Source of the DNA: Nitrospiria bacterium
Lineage (GTDB): Bacteria > Nitrospirota > UBA9217
Direction of reading: 5' to 3'
Assembly (NCBI GenBank): GCA_919902495.1
Contig: CAKKRC010000025.1
Coordinates: 17,687 to 81,686 of the forward strand
Length of the DNA: 64,000 bases
The notes under the pieces were generated by a model, which saw only the letters and a program-made list of their open reading frames with translations, did no database searches and had not been told where the DNA came from. Made by a program: the position numbers and the translations under genes. Position 1 is the stretch's first letter, and every line of letters begins with the position of its first letter. Positions 34,285-43,213 of the stretch are shown in pieces.

Positions 34285-37200
34285 GCGATCTCGCCTTTTT
34301 CCGCGCCTGGAATATATGCAGTGTGCCCAGCCGCCTCTGGAGCCCGTCCATGTAGAGATACACGACGGGCGTGACGTAGAGCGTCAGTGTCTGGGAAAAG
34401 AGCAGGCCGCCCACGACCGCGAGGCCGAGCGGGCGGCGGGACTCGGCGCCGGCGCCGAAGCCCAGGGCGATGGGCAGCGTTCCCAGGAGCGCCGCCATCG
34501 TGGTCATCATGATGGGCCGGAACCGGACGATGCAAGCCTTGGTGATCGCGTCATGGGGGGTCGCCGCCTCCCGGCGCTGGGCGTCGAGGGCAAAGTCGAT
34601 CATCATGATGCCGTTCTTTTTCACGAGACCGACAAGAAGGATGATGCCCACGTAGGCGTAGACGTTCAGGTCCAATCCGAAGATCATCAGGGTTACAAGC
34701 GCTCCAAAGCCCGCGAATGGCAGTGCCGACAGGATCGTGAACGGATGGATGAAACTCTCATACAGGATGCCGAGTACGATGTAGATCACGAGTATGGCGG
34801 CGAGCAGAAGCCATCCAAACCCTTTCATGGAAGCCTGAAATACCTGGGCAGTGCCCTGGAAACTCGTTGTGATCGAAGCGGGGAGTATGTTTCGGGCCAT
34901 TTTGTTCACTGCGTCAATGGCAGTGCCGAGGGACACATCGGGCCGGGTGTTGAACGAGAGCGTGACCGCGGGCAGCTGGCCCAGATGGTTCACGGACAGC
35001 GGGCCCAGGTTCTGACTGAGTTTGGAGACGCTGCTGAGCGGCACCAGCTGGCCGTTCGCCGAGCGGATATACAGCAGCGAGAGCGAGGCGGGGTCCAGTT
35101 GGAACTCCGGCAGGACCTGCATGATGACCTGGTACTGGTTGTTCGGGGCGTAAATGGTCGACACCTGCTGGGCGCTGTACGCCATCGAGAGCCCGCTCTC
35201 CACCTGGGCGGCAGTGATGCCGAGCGCGGACGCCTTGTCCCGGTCGATATCGACGTTCACCTGGGGGTTCTTGATCTGAAGATCGCTGGTCACGTCCTGG
35301 AGCATCTGCAGCTCCCGCATCTTTGCCTCGAGCTTGGGCGCAAATTCGTAGAGCTCGTTCGTGTCAGGGCTTTGCAAGGTAAATTGGTAGAGGCTTTTGC
35401 TCAGCGCGCCAAGGCGGATCGGGGGCGGGTTCTGGAGATAGGTCTGGATGCCGGGAACCTGGGCGAACTGGGGCCGAAAGTTCTGGATCATTTGGTCGAC
35501 ATGGAGTTTGCGTTCGGAGCGCGGTTTCAGCCGGAGGAATAGGCGTCCCTGGTTCCCCGATACGCTCGAGCCGCCGGCTCCTATGCTTGACATGAAACCT
35601 TCAACATTGGGGTTCTTAAGAACGATGTCGGCAATCGCCAGCTGGTGCCGCTTCATGGAATCGAATGAGACGCCCTGCGCAGCCTCAGTGGTGATGAACA
35701 GCGCGCTGATGTCCTCGCTGGGAAGAAAGCCTTGCGGCATATTCCAAAAAAGAACCACCGTTGCCGCAAAAATCAGACCGGAGACGATCATCGTGGACAG
35801 GCGGTGCTTGAGCGCGGAGGTGAGCGTCCGCTCATAGAATCCCAGCATCCCCGTGAAGAAACGCTCCGACATCTGGTAGAGCCTGCCGTGCTGCTCATCG
35901 CCCGTGTGGGCCCGGACGAAACGGCTCGCCAGCATGGGCGTGAGCGTCAGGGAGACGAAGCCGGATATGAGGATGGACACGCCGATGGTGACAGCAAATT
36001 CATGAAGGAGTCTGCCCATGAGCCCGCCCATGAAGAAGACTGGAAGAAAAACGGCGACAAGCGATATGGTCATGGACAGGATGGTGAACCCGATCTCCTG
36101 GGATCCCTTGAGTGCGGCCTCCATGACGGTCTCGCCCGTTTCGACATGGCGGATGATGTTCTCGAGCATGACAATGGCGTCGTCCACCACGAATCCGACC
36201 GATAGCGTCAGGGCCATGAGCGACATGTTGTCCATGCTGAAGTTCATGACGTACATCACGGCAAAGGTCCCCACGATCGCCATGGGCAGGGCAAGGCTCG
36301 GGATGACCGTTGCCGACAGGTTCCGGAGGAACAGGAAGATGACCATCACCACCAGACAGACGGTGAGGATCAGGGTGAACTGCACATCGTGCACAGAATC
36401 GCGGATGGACTCAGAGCGGTCGAACATGATGTTCAGGTTCACCGATGCGGGCATCTGCTCACGGAACGTGGGGATGAGCTTCTTGATGGCGTCCACCACC
36501 TCGACCGTGTTCGTGCCGGGCTGGCGCTGGATCGCGAGGATGACGGCGCGCGTGTCGCGGTACCAGCTCGCGACCTTGTCGTTCTCCACGCTGTCGATGA
36601 CATCACCGAGCTCCTGGAGCCGGACCGGCGAGCCGCCCCGGTACGCGACAATGACGGGGCGGTACGCCTTCGCGTCGTTCAACTGGCCCGATGTCTGAAC
36701 GGTGAATGCCTGGTTCGCGCCGTAGAGCGTCCCGGTCGGAAGGTTCGAGTTCGCGCGGGCGACCGCGGTCGCGACCTCATCGATGCCGATCCCCTTGCCG
36801 GCAAGCGCGCGGGGGTTCAACCGGACGCGCACGGCGTATTTCTGCGATCCGAAGACCTGGACCTGGGCGACCCCGCTGATCATCGAGACGCGCTGGGCGA
36901 TCAGGGTCTGAGCGTAGTTGTCCACGTCCGAAAGCGGCAGCGTCGGGGAACTGAGCGCGAGGTAGAGCACCGGCTGGTCCGCAGGGTTCACCTTCCGGTA
37001 CGACGGGGGGCTCGGCATGTTCTGGGGAAGCTGCTTCAGCGCGCCGGCGATGGCCGAGTTCACGTCCTGTGCAGCGGCGTCGATGTCGCGGCTCAGGTTG
37101 AACTGGATGTTGATCTGCGTGAGCCCCTGGGCGTTGACCGACGTCATGGAATCGATGCCCGCGATCGTCGAGAACTGTTTCTCCAGCGGCGTGGCAACGG

Positions 37201-37390
37201 CCGAGGCCATGGTCTCTGGTGAAGCGCCCGGCACGTTCGCCGTTACCGCGATGTTCGGGTAGTCAACGTTCGGCAGGTCGGAGACCGGCAGCAGGCGGTA
37301 GCCGGCGATGCCCGCGAAGAGGATGGAGAGCATGATCAGCGTGGTCATGACGGGACGGCGTATGAAGGGTTCGGAGATATTCATAAGCAA
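34277..37390 (-). CDS. RND efflux pump (MdtB/AcrB family)
   Basis: 1037 residues, normal for an HAE1-type RND pump. Twelve transmembrane helices in the 1+5+1+5 order, N-terminus SEPFIRRPVMTTLIMLSILF, proton-relay region GFVVDDAIVMLENIIRH, and two large periplasmic loops. LPVSDLPNVDYPNI is typical of the MdtB/MdtC branch. Driven by the proton gradient; substrate range cannot be read from sequence. It lies between two adaptor genes in one operon. An inverted repeat lies between this gene and the upstream adaptor gene. Confidence 0.94.
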   Translation of the reverse strand: MLMNISEPFIRRPVMTTLIMLSILFAGIAGYRLLPVSDLPNVDYPNIAVTANVPGASPETMASAVATPLEKQFSTIAGIDSMTSVNAQGLTQINIQFNLSRDIDAAAQDVNSAIAGALKQLPQNMPSPPSYRKVNPADQPVLYLALSSPTLPLSDVDNYAQTLIAQRVSMISGVAQVQVFGSQKYAVRVRLNPRALAGKGIGIDEVATAVARANSNLPTGTLYGANQAFTVQTSGQLNDAKAYRPVIVAYRGGSPVRLQELGDVIDSVENDKVASWYRDTRAVILAIQRQPGTNTVEVVDAIKKLIPTFREQMPASVNLNIMFDRSESIRDSVHDVQFTLILTVCLVVMVIFLFLRNLSATVIPSLALPMAIVGTFAVMYVMNFSMDNMSLMALTLSVGFVVDDAIVMLENIIRHVETGETVMEAALKGSQEIGFTILSMTISLVAVFLPVFFMGGLMGRLLHEFAVTIGVSILISGFVSLTLTPMLASRFVRAHTGDEQHGRLYQMSERFFTGMLGFYERTLTSALKHRLSTMIVSGLIFAATVVLFWNMPQGFLPSEDISALFITTEAAQGVSFDSMKRHQLAIADIVLKNPNVEGFMSSIGAGGSSVSGNQGRLFLRLKPRSERKLHVDQMIQNFRPQFAQVPGIQTYLQNPPPIRLGALSKSLYQFTLQSPDTNELYEFAPKLEAKMRELQMLQDVTSDLQIKNPQVNVDIDRDKASALGITAAQVESGLSMAYSAQQVSTIYAPNNQYQVIMQVLPEFQLDPASLSLLYIRSANGQLVPLSSVSKLSQNLGPLSVNHLGQLPAVTLSFNTRPDVSLGTAIDAVNKMARNILPASITTSFQGTAQVFQASMKGFGWLLLAAILVIYIVLGILYESFIHPFTILSALPFAGFGALVTLMIFGLDLNVYAYVGIILLVGLVKKNGIMMIDFALDAQRREAATPHDAITKACIVRFRPIMMTTMAALLGTLPIALGFGAGAESRRPLGLAVVGGLLFSQTLTLYVTPVVYLYMDGLQRRLGTLHIFQARKKARSHE

Positions 37391-37431
37391 ACCTTTTTCA
37401 ACACAGCGACACGGTGCTGGTAAAGCTTGAA

Positions 37432-37527
37432 GTTAAGAGGGTAGGAGGGTAAGAAGGTAAGCAACTTCTCCTGCTCCGCCTCTTTCTTTTCAACTTCCTA
37501 CCTTCTTAACTTCCCACCTTCTTACCT
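37432..37527. repeat. Inverted repeat of GGTAAGAAGGT/ACCTTCTTACC words
   Basis: GTTAAGAGGGTAGGAGGGTA faces CTTCTTAACTTCCCACCTTC across a 30-base centre. The right half contains the last codons (KKVGS) and stop of the adaptor gene at 37506. Confidence 0.75.
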
Positions 37528-38690
37528 TCGGACTTTTTCTCCTCAGGATTCTTGATCTCCACTTTGACACCGGGGGTGATCCTGAGCTGGCCGTCGGTCA
37601 CGACCTTCTCCCCCGCCGCGATGCCCTTATCGATGACCGTCCAGTCGCCGTACAACCTTCCCGGCGTCACGGCGCGAAGCTCCGCGGTCATATCGTCCTT
37701 GATCACATAGACATACTGGCCCTGCTGGCCGGTCTGCACCGCCTGCGTAGGTACGACGACCCGGTCCCGCTCCGTGGTCAGGGTCAGGACAACGTCCACG
37801 AACTGCCCCGGCCAGAGCGCCCGGTCCTGGTTCGCAAACGTGGCCTTCAGCGTGATCGTCCCGGTCGTGGTGTTCACCTTGTTGTCGATGAACGTAAGGC
37901 TGCCCTTGACGGGTTTCTTGCCGCTCTGCGGGATGTTCACTTCCACATGCAGGTCACCAGACGACTGGTACCGCTTGATGTTCGCAAGGTCCTGCTCGGG
38001 AACGGAGAAGGTGACGTAGATAGGCGTGATCTGGTTGATGGTCACGAGCGGCACGTCGTTGGCCTTCACGATATTGCCCTTCTGGATGGTGATGGCGCCG
38101 GTCTGCCCGTCGATGGGGGACATGATCGCCGTGTATTCCAGCTGCAGCCGGGCGTTCTCCACGGCGGCCTCGTCGGCCTGCACCACGGCGTCGAGCGCTG
38201 CGGCATTGGTCCTGACCCGGTCGTATTCCTGCTGGGACACGAAGCCCTTGCCGGACAACGACGCATACCGCCTGGCCTCCTCCTCGGCGTTCTTCGCCTG
38301 GGCCCGGTCGCGGACCAGCGCGGACTCCGCCTGCCGGAGGGCCGACTCGAAGGGGCGCGAATCGATGCGGAAGAGCATCCTGCCCTTCCGCACGTCCTGT
38401 CCTTCGCGGAAGAACACCTCGGAGATCTCGCCGTTCACCTGGGACTTGATCGTCACCGTATTGTACGCTTCCACGTTCCCGATGGCCTTGACCTGGAGCG
38501 GTACGTTCTTCCGGTCCGCGGTCTCCGCGACCACCGGCACAGTGCGCGGCGGAGGCTGCTTGGCCTTTGAGCATCCGCCGATTGATGCGACTGTTATAAT
38601 GCAGAGAAGCATCGCGACGGCAGCGCGGCGGATCTTTCCCCGTGTCCCCGTGTCCCCGTGTCCCCGTGTCGTTCCTGAAGCATTCCGCAT
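37506..38690 (-). CDS. RND efflux adaptor lipoprotein (MdtA-like, HlyD family)
   Basis: 394 residues. A lipoprotein-type signal (VASIGGC near residue 40) follows an unusual hydrophilic leader (TTRGHGDTGTRG) encoded by a tandem GTGTCCCC repeat. The body is a membrane-fusion protein: lipoyl domain (YNTVTIKSQVNGEISEVFFREGQDV), coiled-coil hairpin (about 105-165) and barrel (ITPIYVTFSVPEQDL). The start at 38690 has GGGGAG eight bases upstream. Starts at 38696 or 38699 overlap the tolC-like stop. The leader suggests that the original start was displaced by the repeat. Confidence 0.88.
   Translation of the reverse strand: MRNASGTTRGHGDTGTRGKIRRAAVAMLLCIITVASIGGCSKAKQPPPRTVPVVAETADRKNVPLQVKAIGNVEAYNTVTIKSQVNGEISEVFFREGQDVRKGRMLFRIDSRPFESALRQAESALVRDRAQAKNAEEEARRYASLSGKGFVSQQEYDRVRTNAAALDAVVQADEAAVENARLQLEYTAIMSPIDGQTGAITIQKGNIVKANDVPLVTINQITPIYVTFSVPEQDLANIKRYQSSGDLHVEVNIPQSGKKPVKGSLTFIDNKVNTTTGTITLKATFANQDRALWPGQFVDVVLTLTTERDRVVVPTQAVQTGQQGQYVYVIKDDMTAELRAVTPGRLYGDWTVIDKGIAAGEKVVTDGQLRITPGVKVEIKNPEEKKSEGKKVGS
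38637..38671. repeat. Tandem GTGTCCCC repeat inside a coding region
   Basis: Four copies of CCCGTGTC in a row encode the charged leader of the adaptor lipoprotein. Related words occur at 16242-16262 and 41371-41480. Confidence 0.8.
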
Positions 38691-38695
38691 TCGCA

Positions 38696-40048
38696 TCACT
38701 CCCCTATCGCCTTCTGAAGGGCCGCCTCGGCGATCTTGTAGTTCGCCAGCGCCGCGATATGGTTCGTCTTGGCATTGGACAGGACCACCAACGCGTTCGT
38801 CACGTCCAGGGGGCTGCCAACGCCGGCATTGTACCGCCCCGTTGCGATGTCGTAGTTCTCCTGTGCCTGCCGGATGGTCAGTTCGGCGACGGCCACCCCA
38901 TCCTCGAACGCCAGCAGGTTAAGGTATGCCTGCTGCACATCGAGCAGGATGCCCTGGCGGAGCGTTTCCTCGTTGGCCTTCTGGACGTTCAGGTTCTCCT
39001 TCGCCTCTCTGACCTGATTATTCGTCAGGAATCCGCTGAACAGGGGGATGGTGAGGGTGACGCCCGCGCTCCATCCGCTCTTCTCGGGAGGATATTCGCT
39101 GTCGGCGCGCGTGATGCTCGCATTGCCGGTCAGCGTCGGGTAATAGCCGGTCCGGGCAAGGGATATGGATTCCCTGGACGCCTCTTTCTTCGCCTGAACG
39201 GACCTGAGGTCCGGCCGGTTCGTGTAGGCCCGCTGGATGACATCCTCGAACGTGACCGGATGTTTTTGGAAGGCAAGGGTGTCTTCGATGGAAAAATCGG
39301 GGAGGTCCGGCGAGCCCATGGTGTTCTTGAGCGTTACCTGGGCTATCCGGACAGTGTTCTCTGCGCGGATCTGTGCAAGTCTTGCGTTGCTCAGGTTCAC
39401 CTCGGCCGTCGTCACGTCGTACTTGGACTTGACGCCGGCGTCAAAGAATCCCCTGGCCTGATCCAGCTGCTCCTGGTTCAGCTTCACCGTCTCGATCGCA
39501 ACGTCCCGGTTCTTTCCCGCCTGCAGGAGCGTATAGTAGGCCTGCTTCACATTGAAGATCACCTGGCTGTACACGGTCCGCCGGTCCTCGCGCGAGGCGT
39601 CATGACCTAACCGCTGGATCCGCACCTGGCTCGGGGTCTTGCCGAAATCAAAGATGTTCTGCGTAAGCGTCGCTGTTCCCTGGTACAGGTCCTGGGACGC
39701 GTTGGTCGGGTCCGTATAGGGAGAGAACTTGCTGTAGTTCCCCGCCAGGGAGACCTGGGGATAGTAGGCGGATTGTGCCTGGCCCACACGGGTCCCCGCA
39801 GCGTTCATGGTGGACTCGGCCGCGGTAAGGCTCGGGTTCCGCTTCAGCGTGATCTCGATGCACTGGTCCAGGGTCAGCCGCTGGGCGGTCGCGGCGCCTC
39901 CCGTCGGCGACGGCGCCGTTGTCACCGCCGGTCCGGCATTGGTGGTCGTCTGGCCCGTCGCCGGCGCGGGCTCCACGGCCCGCGCCGGTGCCGCCGCGCA
40001 CAGGATGATGGCCGCCGCGACGGCTCCCGTCGATCGTATGATCCTCAT
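38696..40048 (-). CDS. TolC-family outer-membrane efflux protein
   Basis: 450 residues with a signal peptide (residues 1-24) and a Pro/Thr-rich linker. Two OEP repeats follow: [22 protein letters not shown] near the start, and [23 protein letters not shown] in the second half. Forms the outer-membrane channel. It is the only channel gene of the operon, so it probably serves both the RND and the MacAB-type systems. It overlaps the TetR gene by four bases. Confidence 0.92.
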   Translation of the reverse strand: MRIIRSTGAVAAAIILCAAAPARAVEPAPATGQTTTNAGPAVTTAPSPTGGAATAQRLTLDQCIEITLKRNPSLTAAESTMNAAGTRVGQAQSAYYPQVSLAGNYSKFSPYTDPTNASQDLYQGTATLTQNIFDFGKTPSQVRIQRLGHDASREDRRTVYSQVIFNVKQAYYTLLQAGKNRDVAIETVKLNQEQLDQARGFFDAGVKSKYDVTTAEVNLSNARLAQIRAENTVRIAQVTLKNTMGSPDLPDFSIEDTLAFQKHPVTFEDVIQRAYTNRPDLRSVQAKKEASRESISLARTGYYPTLTGNASITRADSEYPPEKSGWSAGVTLTIPLFSGFLTNNQVREAKENLNVQKANEETLRQGILLDVQQAYLNLLAFEDGVAVAELTIRQAQENYDIATGRYNAGVGSPLDVTNALVVLSNAKTNHIAALANYKIAEAALQKAIGE

Positions 40049-40668
40049 GTTCGTCTCCGTTTCAGGGCGCCGTTCTTACCCGCTGCCGTGCCATGGATGA
40101 AGATGTCGACGACGCCCTTCACCGCCGCGTCCATGCGGCCGCCCTTCGTGATGTCCGTGCCTCGCATGATCTCCTCGGTCCGGAAGTAGGAGAACAGCAT
40201 GCCGAGGAACATCCGCGCCGCGAGCTCCGCCGGGAAGTGCCGGAGCGCCCCCTTCTTCTGGAGCGCCGTAAAATAGGTCGCCAGCGTTTTCAGGATCTCG
40301 TCCATGAGCTGGCCGTACATGCGCCGCATCTTGCCCGGATAGCGCGCCATCTCGGACTGCATGATCATCACCATCTGCTTCCGTTCCTTGAGCGAAAGCA
40401 AAAAGCGCCTGCCGAGGGTCTCGAGCGCTTCCTCGTAGGGCAGTCCGTCGAGGTCGGGAAGGAGTTCGCGGAGGTCGGGAAGGAAGGAGCGGCTTTCCAC
40501 GCACAGTTCGAAGAGGTTCTCCTTCGAGCCGAAGTGCCGGAACAGCGTGAGCTCGGTCACGCCCGCCCTGCGGGCGATCTCGCGCGTGGTCGCGCCGAGG
40601 TAGCCCTTTTCGGACACCAGCGCGATGGTCGCGTCGAGGATCTTCTCTTTGGTTGCGGTGGGTCGCAT
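40045..40668 (-). CDS. TetR/AcrR family transcriptional regulator
   Basis: 207 residues. The N-terminal helix-turn-helix ([31 protein letters not shown]; recognition helix [16 protein letters not shown]) is followed by a helical ligand-binding domain. First gene of the seven-gene efflux operon and almost certainly its local repressor, responding to an efflux substrate. A palindrome-like stretch GTAAGTGAGTACTTAC lies 6-21 bases before the start (40674-40689) and is a likely operator. Confidence 0.92.
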   Translation of the reverse strand: MRPTATKEKILDATIALVSEKGYLGATTREIARRAGVTELTLFRHFGSKENLFELCVESRSFLPDLRELLPDLDGLPYEEALETLGRRFLLSLKERKQMVMIMQSEMARYPGKMRRMYGQLMDEILKTLATYFTALQKKGALRHFPAELAARMFLGMLFSYFRTEEIMRGTDITKGGRMDAAVKGVVDIFIHGTAAGKNGALKRRRT

Positions 40669-40673
40669 AGGAA

Positions 40674-40689
40674 TGTAAGTGAGTACTTA
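40674..40689 (-). promoter_or_regulatory. Palindromic operator candidate for the TetR regulator
   Basis: GTAAGTGAGTACTTAC, directly upstream of the tetR ATG. GTAAGT and ACTTAC are inverse arms around GAGT, giving the size and place of a TetR-family operator. Confidence 0.6.
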
Positions 40690-40823
40690 CATTATAGCAG
40701 GGCAGGGAAAAAAGCAAGAAAAAACCTTTTGTGATGAGGCAAAAAAAGGCCGCCCCCATGATTTGGGAGGCAGCGTTTCGGATCTTACAATATATGGTAG
40801 GCTGTTTCCTCCCTGCCAGTTCC

Positions 40824-40893
40824 GTCATTCCCGCGCATGCGGGAATCCAGGGTTTTCAAGCCGCTACTGGATCCCCGTTTTCACGGGGATGAC
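40824..40893. repeat. GTCATTCCCGCG...CGGGGATGAC palindromic repeat
   Basis: The outer ends GTCATTCCC and GGGGATGAC pair imperfectly; inner hairpins are CCCGCGCATGCGGG and CCCCGTTTTCACGGGG. This is a very common dispersed repeat type in bacteria of this kind. It lies between tetR and the next gene set. Confidence 0.85.
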
Positions 40894-40949
40894 GAATTAA
40901 CTGACAATGCAGGGCCTTTCCAACCGCCTGTCAAAGGGTCGTTCTTTTT

Positions 40950-41321
40950 TCACTTCCCCGGCAGCTTGCACTGCGGGTTCTCCTCTCCCTTGTTCCACGG
41001 CATCTGCTTCAGCGCCAGCGCGATCCCGCAGCGGTCGAAGAGCACTACCATCACCGTGCCGACGGCAAGCAGCGCGTAGCAATAGACGCGGCCCGCCTCC
41101 CAGAGGCCGAGCAGGGTGTAGGCGAAGTAGACGATGCGCACCTGGGACGGAAAGGATGCAGCGCTGCCCGTCCGCACGCCGATGAAGACCGTTTGCGCCA
41201 GGCTTACCACGATCACCGCGCCGTATCCCGGCGTCCAGCCGGACAGGGCCGCAATGATGAACACCAGCGTTACCGTCCAGAACCACCACTCGATGCTCCT
41301 CACGTCGATCTTGAGCTTCAT
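40950..41321 (-). CDS. Conserved hypothetical membrane protein
   Basis: 123 residues with three or four transmembrane helices (about 12-28, 32-50, 66-82, 84-100) and a short charged C-terminal tail. I do not recognise a family. AAAGGAGG lies seven bases before the ATG at 41321, a strong initiation site. It faces away from the efflux operon across a dispersed repeat. Confidence 0.7.
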   Translation of the reverse strand: MKLKIDVRSIEWWFWTVTLVFIIAALSGWTPGYGAVIVVSLAQTVFIGVRTGSAASFPSQVRIVYFAYTLLGLWEAGRVYCYALLAVGTVMVVLFDRCGIALALKQMPWNKGEENPQCKLPGK

Positions 41322-41440
41322 AGCAATCCCTCCTTTGCATGAAGATCAGGTGAGCCCCGTCTCCATGTCGCCTTGTCTGATCTATCTGTCTCCCCATCCC
41401 CTTGTCACATTGTCGGTTCTTCTTTTTCGTTTCCTCTTTC

Positions 41441-41480
41441 CCCTTGTCCCCTTGTCACCGCGTCACCGCGTCACCGCGTC
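41441..41480. repeat. CCCCTTGTC/ACCGCGTC tandem repeat
   Basis: Two CCCCTTGTC and three CACCGCGT units in a row. It ends at the stop codon of the gene at 41480. Looser copies extend left to 41371. Confidence 0.65.
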
Positions 41481-42364
41481 TATCTTCTCAGCGGCTGGAT
41501 CTCCTTGTCAACGGGGATGTATTCCCTCACATAGTGCTTCGCGTGAAAGACGGTATAGAGCTTCTCAATGAACAGGATGATGCCGAACAGGATCACCACT
41601 GGCAGGCCTGCATCACCCTCCGCGCCCGATATCAGATTTACGAACGACGCGAGTACCATAACGATGAGAAGGGTCTCGACGATCGCGTCGCCGATGCCCA
41701 TGAACGGATGGCCCGTGTAGAAGTACCCTCCGCCGGGATACAGGATCGAGAGGTTCCGGGCTTTCTTCTCGCTCTTGAACTCCAGCTTGCAGGAGGGGCA
41801 GAGATACTCGCCGATCGTGAGCGGGTCCGTGCACTTGGGGCAGAGATGGTGCCGGATGCCGAAGGTCGTCGGCTGCTGAGCCGTCATCCGGACCTCGCTC
41901 AGGACCGCCTTAAGCTTTTTCGTGTCCTTCACGTACAGGAAGACCTCCTTTTTCCCGTTCTTGTACTTCACCGTGAACTTCCGGGAGAGGAACGTCGATG
42001 CCGTGATCGTATCCACGTCGCCGAACCGTATCTGGGCGATCGAATGGCGGGGCGAGTAGTTGCTCCTGGCGGGAAAGTGCAGGATGCGCCGGTCCGTCAC
42101 CACCAGGACACAGCGCTTGATGTAGTAGATCATCCAGCCCGAGGTGAACTGCTCCATAAAGGACATGGGCGAGCAGCCGCGCATCGTGAGCAGGACCTCC
42201 TCGCCGGGCTCCAGGAACTGCTTGAGCAGCGGCGCGAACGGCTCCAGCGTCTTGAGCTGCTGCTTCTTGAGACGTTCCTTGAACTCGCCCTTGTGGTTCG
42301 CGAAGGCGATGGACTGGTTGAGCGGAAGGCCGAAGGTCTCTGCGGATGAAGATGTGTTGATCAT
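41480..42364 (-). CDS. Membrane protein with PH-like domain and zinc ribbon
   Basis: 294 residues. Residues about 50-160 form a bacterial PH-like domain (VLLTMRGCSPMSF; RCVLVVTDRRILHFPAR). A zinc ribbon follows (CPKCTDPL...CPSCKLEF, about 175-195). Two transmembrane helices lie near the end (IGDAIVETLLIVMVLASFV and VVILFGIILFIEKLYTVF). GGAGG precedes the ATG at 42364. Function unknown. It is the first of several unknown membrane proteins on this strand (43214, 45071, 46803). Confidence 0.75.
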   Translation of the reverse strand: MINTSSSAETFGLPLNQSIAFANHKGEFKERLKKQQLKTLEPFAPLLKQFLEPGEEVLLTMRGCSPMSFMEQFTSGWMIYYIKRCVLVVTDRRILHFPARSNYSPRHSIAQIRFGDVDTITASTFLSRKFTVKYKNGKKEVFLYVKDTKKLKAVLSEVRMTAQQPTTFGIRHHLCPKCTDPLTIGEYLCPSCKLEFKSEKKARNLSILYPGGGYFYTGHPFMGIGDAIVETLLIVMVLASFVNLISGAEGDAGLPVVILFGIILFIEKLYTVFHAKHYVREYIPVDKEIQPLRR

Positions 42365-42544
42365 GGATGCCTCCTGATAAGATGGGATATTTCCGAACTC
42401 TGAACTAACAGCACTGCGCAACGGGCCGGTAGAGGGTCAGACCTGGAAAGCTGGAATTTGCAGGACAAACAACCCCAGATTCAAGCCTGGCCTTCTGCCT
42501 CATCCATCGCTTTCAGACACGTCACTCGTTTGGCAAGTTGACGT

Positions 42545-43084
42545 TCACCGTTTCCCGCTCGTCCTATACACTGCCTTGCTCTCCTTGATAAACCCGATCC
42601 TCTTCTCCTTCGGCTCCGGCTCCGCCATTAGCTGCCGCAGAGCATTAAAAACTACTTTGAATTGCCCGTCATATTTCTTTTCCAATTCCGCGAGCTTGCG
42701 GCTCAGATCCTTATGGGTGGCTATCATCTTCCGGAGCTTCACGAACGTGCGAACGACCATGATATTCACTTCAACCGCCCTTTTGCTGTTCAGGACACTT
42801 GAGAGCATTGCGACTCCTTGCTCGGTAAAAGCGTAGGGCAGCGATCCGCCGAAATGCTTTCTGTGTGGTATCACATTTTGTGAGACCAGCCATTCAGCCT
42901 CGTCAGCAGTAAGCTGAAACATGAAGTCCTCCGGAAACCGCTCGCTGTTTCGTTTAACCGCCTGATTCAAGGTTCTCGTTTCCACACCGTAGAGCTCAGC
43001 GAGGTGCGGGCTTAGCATTACCTTTTCTCCATGTATCAGCAGTATCTTCCGTTCAATGACTTCAATCGGAACGAGTGCTTTCAT
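42545..43084 (-). CDS. ORF6N domain protein (phage KilA-N-type)
   Basis: 179 residues. The N-terminal ORF6N domain ([33 protein letters not shown], quoted as a family landmark at residues 14-46) is a DNA-binding-type domain of phages and mobile elements. The C-terminal half is helical (coiled-coil KLRKMI...[12 protein letters not shown]). GGAGGAAGG precedes the ATG. It is common as a free-standing gene in bacterial chromosomes and of unclear role; likely of mobile-element origin. Confidence 0.88.
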   Translation of the reverse strand: MKALVPIEVIERKILLIHGEKVMLSPHLAELYGVETRTLNQAVKRNSERFPEDFMFQLTADEAEWLVSQNVIPHRKHFGGSLPYAFTEQGVAMLSSVLNSKRAVEVNIMVVRTFVKLRKMIATHKDLSRKLAELEKKYDGQFKVVFNALRQLMAEPEPKEKRIGFIKESKAVYRTSGKR

Positions 43085-43213
43085 CCTTCCTCCTCAAGCC
43101 GTTACACAGCGGCGGAGAACCGCATGTGGTCAGATATGCTTTCCTGTTATGTTCTCCAATATTTTGACCGAGAACCCGTAGGATCGTTAGTCTTACATCT
43201 TGTCTTTTGCTAT

